Virus record (IMG/VR): IMGVR_UViG_3300043426_000139
Span: 1-20,915 of that record
Length of the DNA stretch: 20,915 bases
Origin: a virus
Reading direction: 5' to 3' (one strand)
The position numbers and the translations under genes were made by a program. The notes under the pieces were generated by a model that saw only the letters and a list, made by a program, of their open reading frames with translations, had not been told where the DNA came from and made no database searches. Below are positions 14,292 through 20,557 of the stretch, piece after piece; the first letter of the stretch is position 1, and each line of letters starts with the position of its first letter.

Positions 14292-15825
14292 CGTCGTCCT
14301 CGTTCGGTTTCGGCGTTTTGGGTGCCGGGTCCTCTTGGTCTTCAGCGGGAGCGACTTGGGCAGCGGGAGCCGACCCCTTTGGAGGCAGTCCAAGCGTGAT
14401 GCGCTTTTGCATCTCGTACGCTTCGATCATCAAATTTTCATCAACCACTTCGCGAGCGTCGAGCCCTTGGGACGCGCATATCGAGATGATCGACTTCTGC
14501 CCAGTGGCAATCGCCTTTTCGTTGGCGGTGACTTCCTTGACGGGATCGACCCATTCCATTTCGTCCCAATGCCATTTCCCGGCAAGCAATTCCTCGGACC
14601 ACGGCACGCGCCCTAGTTCGCCATTCGCCCACCAGTACATGACGAGGAGCGCGATGGTAGGATTGCAGAGGCCGTCCAGCACCTTGTCGCGCCACTTGTT
14701 GTAGACCGCTTTGGACTTGAGGCGAACGGTACGAGCGTTCGAGAAATTCATCCCGGCATAGAGGTTGAAGACTTCTTCATTTGGCAGGCCCGTTGCCATC
14801 GCGTCAACTTGGAGGTGCGCTTTGATGTACTCGCCTGTGCCGCCGTTAACCTGCGGAGGGGTCGCCACTTGTGCGGACTCGCCCAGCCCTAGCACCATCG
14901 TGGTACCGTCTGGCGTGTTGCCGTAGGATCGACCCGACATGGCCTCTAGGAGGTCGTCATTGATTCCGTCCGCATTCTCGAAGGCGTCAGAAATTGCCTT
15001 CGGGTCAGGCGTCGAAATGATCGTGTGGACCTTCGCGGCCTGCGTTGCGCGGCGCGATTCCGTCAGGAGATAGGCTGGAATCTCCTTGAGGTTGTGCATC
15101 ATTGGCGCGAGGATGCCAGGGGTCCGCGATTGACGAGGGCGCTTGATGCTTGGCCGCTTGAACAGACGCGCATTGACGCGCCCGTTTTTGTTCAGCGGGA
15201 AGAAGTGGTAATTGTCCCAGCCTGTTCCGCCCTCGTCTGACTTCTTGACGTAGTAGCCAAGCACGCGCCCAAACTTGTCGTACCCAACGCCCAAACGGGA
15301 GGAGTAGACTTCGGGGGTCTTGTCGGTAGGTGTGTCGATGCGTCTTGCGTCGATGAGATCCACGCGAGGTTCGGAGCCATCGCCAACGTCCGGCCAAATG
15401 ACGAGCACGTCACCAGAGATGCAGGCGGCGGAAATCAGATCGTCGCAAACGTCCGACCAGCTCGAAACGCCATCCCATCCGGCAGCTTTCGACCACCGCT
15501 CGAATAGCGTGTTGATCTTCGCATCGGGCGACCTCCACCGAGGGCCGCGACCGACTACGCCCTGTTGGATCGTGTCGATGATTCCGTAGGCTGGGGCATT
15601 GTTTCTGACGAGGTCAGCGGACCGAGCACGTAGAGCGGGAAGGGCATTCGCCAATTCCGCATCAGGCGTGTTCTCGTTGACGCTCCATCGCGCCGAGTAG
15701 TTGTCTGTCCCCGCGCCATCGTAGGCGTTCGCCATCGCCTTGGGAGACATGACGCGGCGCCCGTACATGGGTGCAGGTTCGGACCTGCGGGAGAGGACGA
15801 AGCGGTTTACCTGCGCCTCGTTCAT
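14284..15825 (-). CDS. B: Portal protein, lambda gpB family
   Basis: This forms the dodecameric ring at the capsid vertex through which DNA enters and leaves and which docks the terminase. The 513-residue product (lambda gpB 533) has the family signatures: an early 'Y.GAG' segment (NAYDGAGTDNYSARW), the ALRARSADLVRNNAPAYGII helix, VVGRGPRWRSP and the domain ISGDVLVIWP with VDLIDARRIDTP, and a later NFSNARTVRLKSK segment. The ATG at 15825 overlaps the W stop as ATGA; an upstream in-frame extension lies wholly inside W and is rejected. The acidic/proline C-terminus overlaps the protease gene by eight bases. In lambda-like phages gpB is trimmed by the neighbouring protease, and the same may apply here. 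Confidence 0.93.
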   Translation of the reverse strand: MNEAQVNRFVLSRRSEPAPMYGRRVMSPKAMANAYDGAGTDNYSARWSVNENTPDAELANALPALRARSADLVRNNAPAYGIIDTIQQGVVGRGPRWRSPDAKINTLFERWSKAAGWDGVSSWSDVCDDLISAACISGDVLVIWPDVGDGSEPRVDLIDARRIDTPTDKTPEVYSSRLGVGYDKFGRVLGYYVKKSDEGGTGWDNYHFFPLNKNGRVNARLFKRPSIKRPRQSRTPGILAPMMHNLKEIPAYLLTESRRATQAAKVHTIISTPDPKAISDAFENADGINDDLLEAMSGRSYGNTPDGTTMVLGLGESAQVATPPQVNGGTGEYIKAHLQVDAMATGLPNEEVFNLYAGMNFSNARTVRLKSKAVYNKWRDKVLDGLCNPTIALLVMYWWANGELGRVPWSEELLAGKWHWDEMEWVDPVKEVTANEKAIATGQKSIISICASQGLDAREVVDENLMIEAYEMQKRITLGLPPKGSAPAAQVAPAEDQEDPAPKTPKPNEDDDV

Positions 15826-16061
15826 CGCACGCCGCCCATGTAGAGGATTCGGCCCCGTCCAGTCGTGGCGGCGTTCTCTTCGGTGACCTTTGCGCCCACC
15901 CAATCGACGTGCTTTTCCAGCTCTGCGAGACTGCGGAACGTATGCGCCACGCCATCGGGGCCCATTGGGGAGACGGACGAAAGAAGGATCTGACCGCCCT
16001 TGACATTTGCCAAGGCGTCGAGCACTTCCGTTTTATACGCTGCCCAGGTGGTAAATGCCAT
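15822..16061 (-). CDS. W: gpW-like head-tail joining protein (79 aa)
   Basis: This is the predicted head-completion protein that stabilises packaged DNA and makes the platform for tail attachment. At 79 residues it is close to lambda gpW (68 aa). It has the same arrangement: an N-terminal helix (FTTWAAYKTEVLDALANVKGG), a short beta hairpin with a Gly-rich turn (SSVSPMGPDGVAHTFRS) and a second helix (AELEKHVDWVGAKV), followed by a basic tail. It sits exactly between terminase and portal, as in lambda (A-W-B). No convincing ribosome site precedes the ATG, whose upstream bases are TTTTAGTTGACAG. The stop overlaps the portal start as ATGA. Confidence 0.75.
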   Translation of the reverse strand: MAFTTWAAYKTEVLDALANVKGGQILLSSVSPMGPDGVAHTFRSLAELEKHVDWVGAKVTEENAATTGRGRILYMGGVR

Positions 16062-16079
16062 CTGTCAACTAAAATAAAC

Positions 16080-16126
16080 AGCTAAACCGTTTTAGCTAGA
16101 CCTTTTTTCACTAAAGCGGTTTAGTG
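16080..16126 (-). repeat. Two near-identical palindromes between terL and W
   Basis: Two 18-base palindromes share the core CTAAA-N-CG-N-TTTAG: 16109-16126 (minus strand CACTAAACCGCTTTAGTG) and 16080-16097 (minus strand AGCTAAAACGGTTTAGCT). Their centres are 29 bases apart. The first lies in the last terL codons and the second spans the terL stop. Gene W begins 19 bases beyond with no visible Shine-Dalgarno sequence. On the plus strand the second palindrome is followed within a few bases by six T, so a weak rightward terminator is an alternative. Twin operator sites or an mRNA structure affecting W are other options. Confidence 0.6.
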
Positions 16127-18107
16127 ATGTCGATAGGTTGGCGGCATTGCGAGCCTTTACGAGGCGCGCTAGGGCTGATTCCTTGCGGACGGGCGCGACA
16201 GTTTGCGCGGGTTGCGCCTCGGATGACACCACAGTTTCGGCGGGAAGTTCCTTCCTCGCCCTCATGTCAAGAAGGTTCGCGTGTCCCGCCGCCGCCGTGG
16301 AGTAGACAAGGCAGTCGCGCAAATGGTTCTCGTGAGAGTGCGCTTTCCAGATATACGACAATGTCCCGTTACGATTCCGCACCGCCACTTTCCGCTCTGC
16401 CAGTAGGTGACGGTAAAGGAAGGATGGCGGATTGCAAGGGAGGTGACAGACGCCACGACCACGCCCTGGACCAGCTCCCAGAGCGGACTCGACTTGATCC
16501 TGCCAATAGGTTGTCCAGAGGATTTCTAGGGAGACGTGTCCTACCGTGCGACGGTTCGCGTCGAGCCGGTCGACCTTGGATGTCATCATTGGGAGTGTGC
16601 CGTCCTGCCTACCCTTGGACGGGATGAGCGTAGGAGTCCGGGCGCATACTCGGTAGACCTCATGGGTGCGGTAACCTGAATCCATCAGGCCGCGACGAGG
16701 TCGGACCAGCTCGCCACCCTGGACGATCCACTCCCGGCGATAGGCATAAGCGGCATTGTCTAGGTCGTCAGCCCCGGCGAACTTCCCAGCCCAAAGGACG
16801 ATGCTTTCCCCATGGTCGCCCCAGCCGCGAGCGATCCCCCATACCTCGGAGCCCTGGACGTCAAATCCCCAGGTAACAGCGCGAACGAATTCAGGGGCGC
16901 GGGGCGCTTCCTCGGACCTCCACCAGTCACTAGGCGGGTGCTCATAGCCATCAAAAGATAGGGTCGCTAGGTGGCCCTGGTCGGTCGATGAGGTCTTGAG
17001 AATTTCCCGGCGAGGCTCGGCAAGCCACTCATTTCGGAACTGTTTGAGCTTTTCCGGGTCGTCAATCGAAAGAAGGAATTGCGCCGCGATCTCTGATAGC
17101 GAAACGTCTGGCGAATAGAGGACGGAGATATTTAGCCCGACTTGGCGCATCGGCTTTTCAGGGTCTAAGCAATGCTCTCGGCCACCCTCGACAGCGCGGC
17201 GCTTCTGCGTCTCGTCCCATGCCTGCCCACATTCGCAGCACTCGTACCACGCCAGCCCAAGCGCAGCGATGCGGTCGGGCGTCTCGCTCGTGTCTCCGGC
17301 GGCGTTGCGCGGCCACCGGATGCGCGACATCTCCAGCGGCTGGTAGGCTCCGCAATGGGGGCAGGGGCAATGCCATTCATAGCGCCTGGACGATTCGTAT
17401 TCTGGCCAAATCCCCTCTGTCTCAACAGTTGGTGTCGATGTGAGGACGATCTTTCGAAGGCTTCCGTATGTGCGCGTTCTGGTCTTTGCCCGTTCCAACG
17501 GGGAGCCTGCGGAACGACTGTAGCGGATCGCCTCGTCGTACTCATCAAACAGCACCCACCGAGCGGGGCGACCCTTGAGCGCGTTCGGGGAACCCACGCC
17601 AATGACGTTGAGTGATCCGCCCGAAGGGAACGACACACCGCCCAATCGGAGGGATTGCGTTTTTAGGCCACGGCCAAATGGGGACGATTGGAAGATTGGG
17701 CGTAGTCGGTCGCGAACTAGGTCTTCGGCGTGCTCCTCGGATGGCATCAGAAAAAGGCCAGGGCCAGCAAGCCACTCGGCACCATAGAGGGAGATTGCCA
17801 CGTCGAGCGTGGTCTTTCCACATTGGCTCGCCACGTTCACCACAATCACCTCGACGCCATCCATTCCAAACCATCGAAGCGGGAGACGCCAATAGGGGCG
17901 CGTGCGGAATGACAAGCGGCCACCATTGCCACGAGCGGCCACCGACGACGGGAGGATCACGCCGCCACCCTCCACCCATGAAACAGGGTCGGGAGGGATT
18001 CGAGGCTTCCACGCATTGCGCCACGCCGCCGCGATTGCGCCCACCGCACGCGCCATCCCTCGACGCTGTAGGTAGGCAGGCTCACCAATGATCGGTTCGC
18101 GCCTCAC
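16092..18107 (-). CDS. terL: Large terminase subunit, GpA family (ATPase-nuclease)
   Basis: This is the packaging motor and endonuclease that cuts concatemers and pumps DNA through the portal. It has 671 residues (lambda gpA is 641). The ATPase domain has Walker A NVASQCGKTT (91-100, Lys98), Walker B WVLFDEYDE (184-192, Asp188/Glu189) and coupling motif LTSTPT (222-227). A zinc-ribbon-like insertion follows: Cys247, Cys249, Cys252 and Cys290, Cys291, Cys293. The nuclease domain shows TWGFDVQGSE (Asp416) and GLMDSGYR (Asp476), the usual metal-binding acidic residues. The GTG start at 18107 overlaps terS as GTGA; a later in-frame ATG at residue 18 is a weaker choice. The last codons form one of two palindromes that precede gene W. 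Identification is secure. Confidence 0.96.
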   Translation of the reverse strand: MRREPIIGEPAYLQRRGMARAVGAIAAAWRNAWKPRIPPDPVSWVEGGGVILPSSVAARGNGGRLSFRTRPYWRLPLRWFGMDGVEVIVVNVASQCGKTTLDVAISLYGAEWLAGPGLFLMPSEEHAEDLVRDRLRPIFQSSPFGRGLKTQSLRLGGVSFPSGGSLNVIGVGSPNALKGRPARWVLFDEYDEAIRYSRSAGSPLERAKTRTRTYGSLRKIVLTSTPTVETEGIWPEYESSRRYEWHCPCPHCGAYQPLEMSRIRWPRNAAGDTSETPDRIAALGLAWYECCECGQAWDETQKRRAVEGGREHCLDPEKPMRQVGLNISVLYSPDVSLSEIAAQFLLSIDDPEKLKQFRNEWLAEPRREILKTSSTDQGHLATLSFDGYEHPPSDWWRSEEAPRAPEFVRAVTWGFDVQGSEVWGIARGWGDHGESIVLWAGKFAGADDLDNAAYAYRREWIVQGGELVRPRRGLMDSGYRTHEVYRVCARTPTLIPSKGRQDGTLPMMTSKVDRLDANRRTVGHVSLEILWTTYWQDQVESALGAGPGRGRGVCHLPCNPPSFLYRHLLAERKVAVRNRNGTLSYIWKAHSHENHLRDCLVYSTAAAGHANLLDMRARKELPAETVVSSEAQPAQTVAPVRKESALARLVKARNAANLSTSLNRFSEKRSS

Positions 18108-18562
18108 TGCTTCATGCTCCCGGCCTGCGGACGACCCTTTCGGCCTTGGACAGTTTTAGACTTTGTCTCTTTCTTTCTTTCCTTTGGTCCTCGTACAGCT
18201 TCGGATGGTTTAGACTCTGTCGCATCTAGCATTTCCATCTCGATTGCATCGACGACGCCCATTGCCTCTTCTGCTGCGGAGTCCAGGCCAACCGATATTT
18301 GGACTTGACAGTCGGCCACGATCTCGCTCGCTACGGCGACCGATTCCGTATCCATTCCGAGTTCTCGAAACCGCTCCGGTAGGGTCTGCAAAATACCTGA
18401 GACTCGCCCCGCTAAATCAGATAGGATGCGGGTCAGCGCCTCGACGGGGATATGTTGACCGACCGCTATAGCATAGGTCAGCTCTCGGTTAACTGCGATG
18501 CCTCTATCGGATCGCGCTTTCCAGTCATTCCCGAGTGGGTCTAGTTCGTCATGTGAGGCCAT
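18104..18562 (-). CDS. terS: Small terminase subunit, Nu1-like, lacking the N-terminal winged helix
   Basis: The predicted role is to recognise phage DNA and load the large subunit. The 152-residue protein has a region at about residues 15-95 (WKARSDRGIAVNREL, then SDLAGRVSGILQTLPERF) that follows the C-terminal half of lambda gpNu1, where a long helix leads into 'R.A..I..IL..LP....RF'. Lambda Nu1 (181 aa) has a winged helix-turn-helix before this region and it is absent here. Instead, the C-terminal 45 residues are charged and end in a basic GRKGRPQAG stretch resembling an AT-hook core. Start: ATG 18562 with a GGAG three bases upstream; TTG 18571 (three residues longer) is possible. It overlaps the large terminase gene as GTGA. 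Identity rests on this similarity plus position. Confidence 0.7.
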   Translation of the reverse strand: MASHDELDPLGNDWKARSDRGIAVNRELTYAIAVGQHIPVEALTRILSDLAGRVSGILQTLPERFRELGMDTESVAVASEIVADCQVQISVGLDSAAEEAMGVVDAIEMEMLDATESKPSEAVRGPKERKKETKSKTVQGRKGRPQAGSMKQ

Positions 18563-18578
18563 AGACTCCAATATCCAT

Positions 18579-18695
18579 TCAGTTTACCCCCTCACACGGG
18601 TTTTTGTGCGGGGTAACAGGACCGCGATGCACCCCCCATTCCGGGAGTACCTTTTCGATTTCAGTAGGCAGATCTTGCCTATCTAGTGCGCTCAT
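18579..18695 (-). CDS. Possible short ORF upstream of terS (38 aa)
   Basis: The ATG at 18695 opens a 38-residue frame (MSALDRQDLPTEIEKVLPEW to NPCEGVN). It overlaps as ATGA the stop of a 14-codon minicistron (MTIRAGSEKGQARS) that itself starts just after the lipoprotein stop. Two successive coupling junctions are suggestive, but the ribosome site is weak. The 3' end of this ORF coincides with the inverted repeat at 18584-18616. No family is recognised. The interval could equally be a non-coding packaging-site region. Confidence 0.35.
   Translation of the reverse strand: MSALDRQDLPTEIEKVLPEWGVHRGPVTPHKNPCEGVN
18584..18616 (-). repeat. Inverted repeat just upstream of terS
   Basis: TTACCCC at 18584-18590 pairs with GGGGTAA at 18610-18616. 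After a small bulge, an inner CACA/TGTG continues the stem around an eight-base loop. On the minus strand the 3' arm contains a GAGGGGG stretch that would be a strong ribosome site, and the repeat ends about 20 bases before the terS start. In lambda-type phages the cohesive-end (cos) region lies just upstream of terS, so this is a candidate piece of a packaging signal. It could also sequester a ribosome site. Neither role is shown. Confidence 0.45.
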
Positions 18696-18736
18696 GATCT
18701 CGCTTGACCCTTTTCGGAACCAGCCCGGATCGTCAT

Positions 18737-19045
18737 TCACCTCTCGCATCCGAAATACCTCCGAATCCCGCTAAACCCGCCCACTACATCATCAATCTCA
18801 ACGGTATTGCAATTCTCCCCACGAGTCAGCCACTCAACCCTGGCCAATCGCGGTGCAGTCCCGTCACTGCATGTCGCGATGCTGTCCACCTCGTCAACCT
18901 GATTCGCCACTGTATTTCGGCACCACTTCCCCAGCCCCCCATTATGGTCATTGTAGCGGTACGGATCCGGCAACCCCTCCTCACTCGTCACGCACCCCAC
19001 CAGCGCGAATGCGGCGATGGCGAGAATTCCGCTTGCTTTGCTCAC
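18737..19045 (-). CDS. Secreted lipoprotein with four cysteines (102 aa)
   Basis: Starting at GTG 19045 (AGGGAGGG ribosome site) the protein has a textbook type II signal peptide: a positive N-terminus (SK), a hydrophobic stretch GILAIAAFALVG and lipobox L-V-G-C with Cys18 as the lipidated residue. The residue after Cys18 is Val, not Asp, which favours outer-membrane sorting in Gram-negative hosts. The mature part (about 84 aa) holds Cys42, Cys59, Cys79 and Cys100, enough for two disulfides in the periplasm. An earlier in-frame ATG would bury the signal peptide, so it is rejected. Its place before the terminase genes is unusual for a spanin. A superinfection-exclusion or host-surface 'moron' lipoprotein is a reasonable guess, not shown. 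Confidence 0.75.
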   Translation of the reverse strand: MSKASGILAIAAFALVGCVTSEEGLPDPYRYNDHNGGLGKWCRNTVANQVDEVDSIATCSDGTAPRLARVEWLTRGENCNTVEIDDVVGGFSGIRRYFGCER

Positions 19046-19197
19046 AGGAAATCCCTCCCTGCTATCCGTAAACAGATCGAGAGCCCAAAAATCCTCGTCC
19101 CGTAAAATCCGTTTCTGCGTGAAAACAAGCATTTACTGGCTCGCCTGATGGAGATCCAGTTTTGTTTTTCTGAGTGCATCATGGCTTTGTCGCTCAT
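19042..19197 (-). CDS. Possible small basic protein (51 aa) coupled to the lipoprotein gene
   Basis: The frame begins MSDKAMMHSEKQNW and ends IAGRDFL. It has a perfect AGGAGG site ten bases upstream (a slightly long spacer), and its TGA overlaps the GTG start of the lipoprotein gene as GTGA. It is rich in Arg and Lys, with a mildly hydrophobic middle (about residues 32-43, YGTRIFGLSICL). I recognise no family. The ribosome site and exact coupling argue for translation. Against it, the composition is unusual and the same DNA is open in another minus-strand frame. An alternative is an untranslated leader for the lipoprotein. Confidence 0.35.
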   Translation of the reverse strand: MSDKAMMHSEKQNWISIRRASKCLFSRRNGFYGTRIFGLSICLRIAGRDFL

Positions 19198-19213
19198 TGA
19201 AAACCATCCTCCT

Positions 19214-19246
19214 GCCTCGACGGGCAGCGTAGCGCTCCCTAGAGGC
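19214..19246 (-). other. Imperfect hairpin immediately before a Shine-Dalgarno site
   Basis: The arms GCCTC / GAGGC enclose further pairing GGG(c)AGCG / CGCTCCC around a three-base loop. On the minus strand the hairpin ends directly at AGGAGG (19213-19208), which precedes the ATG at 19197. No T-run follows, so it does not look like an intrinsic terminator. It lies in the longest stretch without a confident gene (19198-19322). A role as a translational control element, or as part of a packaging-site region, is conjecture. Confidence 0.35.
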
Positions 19247-19322
19247 GGACGATTGCGTACAAATCGACCTCCTCTGAGTGCATTTTTTTTCGCGTGTTGG
19301 CTAGGTACTTACTTTTTGGTGC

Positions 19323-19394
19323 CTATTCGCAGTTTCCAAAACCGTGATGGCTTGATGGATTTGGCTTGAAGTATGGGCAGGAATCGCAGGTCAT
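19323..19394 (-). CDS. Very short cysteine-containing peptide (23 aa), possibly truncated
   Basis: The frame opens at an ATGA overlap with the previous stop and encodes MTCDSCPYFKP followed by 12 residues ending FGNCE. The CxxC pair (C3, C6) followed by PYF and a later G-x-C resembles the start of small phage zinc-ribbon-like proteins that begin 'C..CRYF......G.C'. Those proteins normally continue with a second cysteine cluster, but a TAG stops this one immediately after the third cysteine. It may therefore be a decayed remnant or a genuine micropeptide. The precise coupling overlap is the main evidence for translation. Confidence 0.35.
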   Translation of the reverse strand: MTCDSCPYFKPNPSSHHGFGNCE

Positions 19395-19996
19395 GGCGTT
19401 GTCTCCCCTTTGGCGCTGCGGAGGGCCGACTCCATCGCGGACAGTGCAGCTTGACCGCTTCCAGGGCCAACAACCAAGCATCGCACAAGCCCGATTGCTG
19501 TTTTGATGGCCTCCCGATCCACCCCCACCATTCCATCGGCCATCACTCGGTCGGCGGGGATGGCTTGCGGAATCTTCCCACGCAACCAAAGGCCGTAGGC
19601 AGCGGCACCGGAAAGGAAATCCACCAGATCGGCGCTGATTGCTTTCGCTGCGATCTCCCGCCACTCGTCGGGAGTCGGCTCCGCCACCACGACCGCCCCG
19701 GTCGGTTCGTGCGCGTCCGTGCGGATCGCGAGGTCGAGCTTGCCGAGGTAATTGAATTCGCTCTGGTCGCCACCGAACGGATCGCCGCTTGTAGACCAAA
19801 CCACGCCGGATTCGATGCTTGCAAGCCGCTTTCCGAAAAGCACGTATCGAACATCCTCGCGGCCAAAGCACATCCCCACCTCGATCCGCTCCGGCCAGTT
19901 GCGCTTCGTGGCCTTCTCCGCACGCATCGCGGTAAGTTCCGCCTTCACCTCGGCCACCAGCTTTTCAGCCTGCTCTAAGCGTTCTTCCAAGCTCAT
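19391..19996 (-). CDS. Hypothetical protein with N-terminal coiled coil (201 aa)
   Basis: The start is MSLEERLEQAEKLV at 19996, overlapping the preceding stop as ATGA; the purine-rich AGGAGGAAGAA just upstream is a strong ribosome site. Residues 1-30 form a Leu/Glu/Ala/Lys heptad-like coiled coil. The middle (about 35-90) is mixed alpha/beta with a YVLFGKRLAS segment. Residues 105-155 are helical and hydrophobic (ADLVDFLSGAAAYGLWLRGK), and the C-terminus is Ala/Gly-rich. There is no signal peptide or recognisable catalytic motif. It lies in the coupled small-gene run downstream of the ribbon-helix-helix-like gene. I do not recognise the family. Confidence 0.7.
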   Translation of the reverse strand: MSLEERLEQAEKLVAEVKAELTAMRAEKATKRNWPERIEVGMCFGREDVRYVLFGKRLASIESGVVWSTSGDPFGGDQSEFNYLGKLDLAIRTDAHEPTGAVVVAEPTPDEWREIAAKAISADLVDFLSGAAAYGLWLRGKIPQAIPADRVMADGMVGVDREAIKTAIGLVRCLVVGPGSGQAALSAMESALRSAKGETTP

Positions 19997-20148
19997 TTCT
20001 TCCTCCTCTTCGTTTCGTTTTTGAGTCCGAGCCGTACAAGCTGGCTCCACGTCATCCCGCGCCGCGCCGCCTCTGCCTGTCCCGCTTCCTTCTCGTCTGC
20101 CGTACAACGGAACGATTCGCGCTGGAGTGGGTCGGGCTGGGTGGTCAT
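19993..20148 (-). CDS. Ribbon-helix-helix-like small DNA-binding protein (51 aa)
   Basis: The start at 20148 (MTTQPDPLQRES) is chosen because it overlaps the upstream stop as ATGA; a longer in-frame extension runs back inside the upstream gene and is unlikely. The core from about residue 11 (SFRCTADEKEAGQAEAARRG) to residue 45 (MTWSQLVRLGLKNE) has the pattern of a short strand, helix, turn and helix seen in MetJ/Arc/CopG-type ribbon-helix-helix proteins and in MobC-like relaxosome proteins. The tail is strongly basic (KRRKK). The product would act as a dimer or larger oligomer on DNA. It is too short for a second domain. A target is not known; direct repeats at 20607-20623, upstream of this run, are one place to look. 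It ends in an ATGA overlap with the next gene. Confidence 0.6.
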   Translation of the reverse strand: MTTQPDPLQRESFRCTADEKEAGQAEAARRGMTWSQLVRLGLKNETKRRKK

Positions 20149-20369
20149 TTTACCACCTCTGGTGGCGGTGGTAACGGCATCCAATGCGTCATCCCTTGAA
20201 ATCGAGTGCCGTTCGCGTCGCGCCATTCCGGTTCACCTTTCGCGTTTGGGTGGTACGTTCGCCACTTTGCCGCGATTGGCGCGAATCCATTTATGTCGTA
20301 CGTTTTTTCATGGCAAAGGAGAATTGTTGTTCCATCTTTTGGAGCGGTGTCAATTGGATGCCAATGCAT
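20145..20369 (-). CDS. DUF551-like small protein, copy 2 (74 aa)
   Basis: The protein is 74 residues long with the classic DUF551 layout: an N-terminal 'W.PIDTAPKDGT.ILLC' element, a central aromatic stretch (AAKWRTYHP, PEWRD) and the closing THWMPLPPPP. It matches the family pattern more closely than the copy directly upstream. It begins in a one-base TAATG overlap with that copy and ends in an ATGA overlap with the ribbon-helix-helix-like gene, so coupled translation is likely. There are no membrane segments. Phage DUF551 genes usually sit among small accessory genes rather than virion genes, which fits this position. The function is unknown. Confidence 0.75.
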   Translation of the reverse strand: MHWHPIDTAPKDGTTILLCHEKTYDINGFAPIAAKWRTYHPNAKGEPEWRDANGTRFQGMTHWMPLPPPPEVVK

Positions 20370-20557
20370 TACGCAACTCCTTCTGGCTCTTCAGGAAGAT
20401 CCATCCAGTGCGTGACGGTCTTGGAAAAGAAATCTCCCGTAGGCTCAAACCAGTGCATGACTTCCATGTGACCGGGAGATCCTCCGATACCTTCGCACCA
20501 AACCAGCTTGCGACCGCCTCCGGTTGGCTTGCAATCTTCAATCTTGTTCCAGCCCAT
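20369..20557 (-). CDS. DUF551-like small protein, copy 1 (62 aa)
   Basis: The protein is 62 residues long and starts MGWNKIEDCKPTGG; it ends with THWMDLPEEP. The N-terminal 'W..I.d..P..g' and C-terminal 'THWM.LP..P' elements are the hallmark of DUF551-type proteins, small proteins of unknown function common in phages and prophages of Gram-negative bacteria. A GAGGG ribosome site precedes the ATG. The stop overlaps the next gene's start by one base (TAATG), and that next gene is a second DUF551-like protein, so the two look like divergent tandem paralogues. No biochemical role is established for the family. Family assignment rests on motif recognition. Confidence 0.65.
   Translation of the reverse strand: MGWNKIEDCKPTGGGRKLVWCEGIGGSPGHMEVMHWFEPTGDFFSKTVTHWMDLPEEPEGVA

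Noticed and set aside
13326-14399. Plus-strand frame of 357 codons opposite the protease-scaffold gene
   Set aside because: Antisense to a protein with clear catalytic motifs; no ribosome site or recognisable domain.
16030-16068. TTGACA followed by TATAAA as a promoter for gene W
   Set aside because: On the minus strand the spacing is about 25 bases, far from the optimal 17, and the second element lies inside the W coding region.
18549-18578. Nine-codon minicistron overlapping the terS start
   Set aside because: It has a good GAGGGGG upstream and might feed ribosomes to terS, but it is too short to separate from chance.
19134-19207. 24-residue frame starting directly at the end of AGGAGG
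   Set aside because: Zero spacing between ribosome site and ATG; the later ATG at 19197 fits better.
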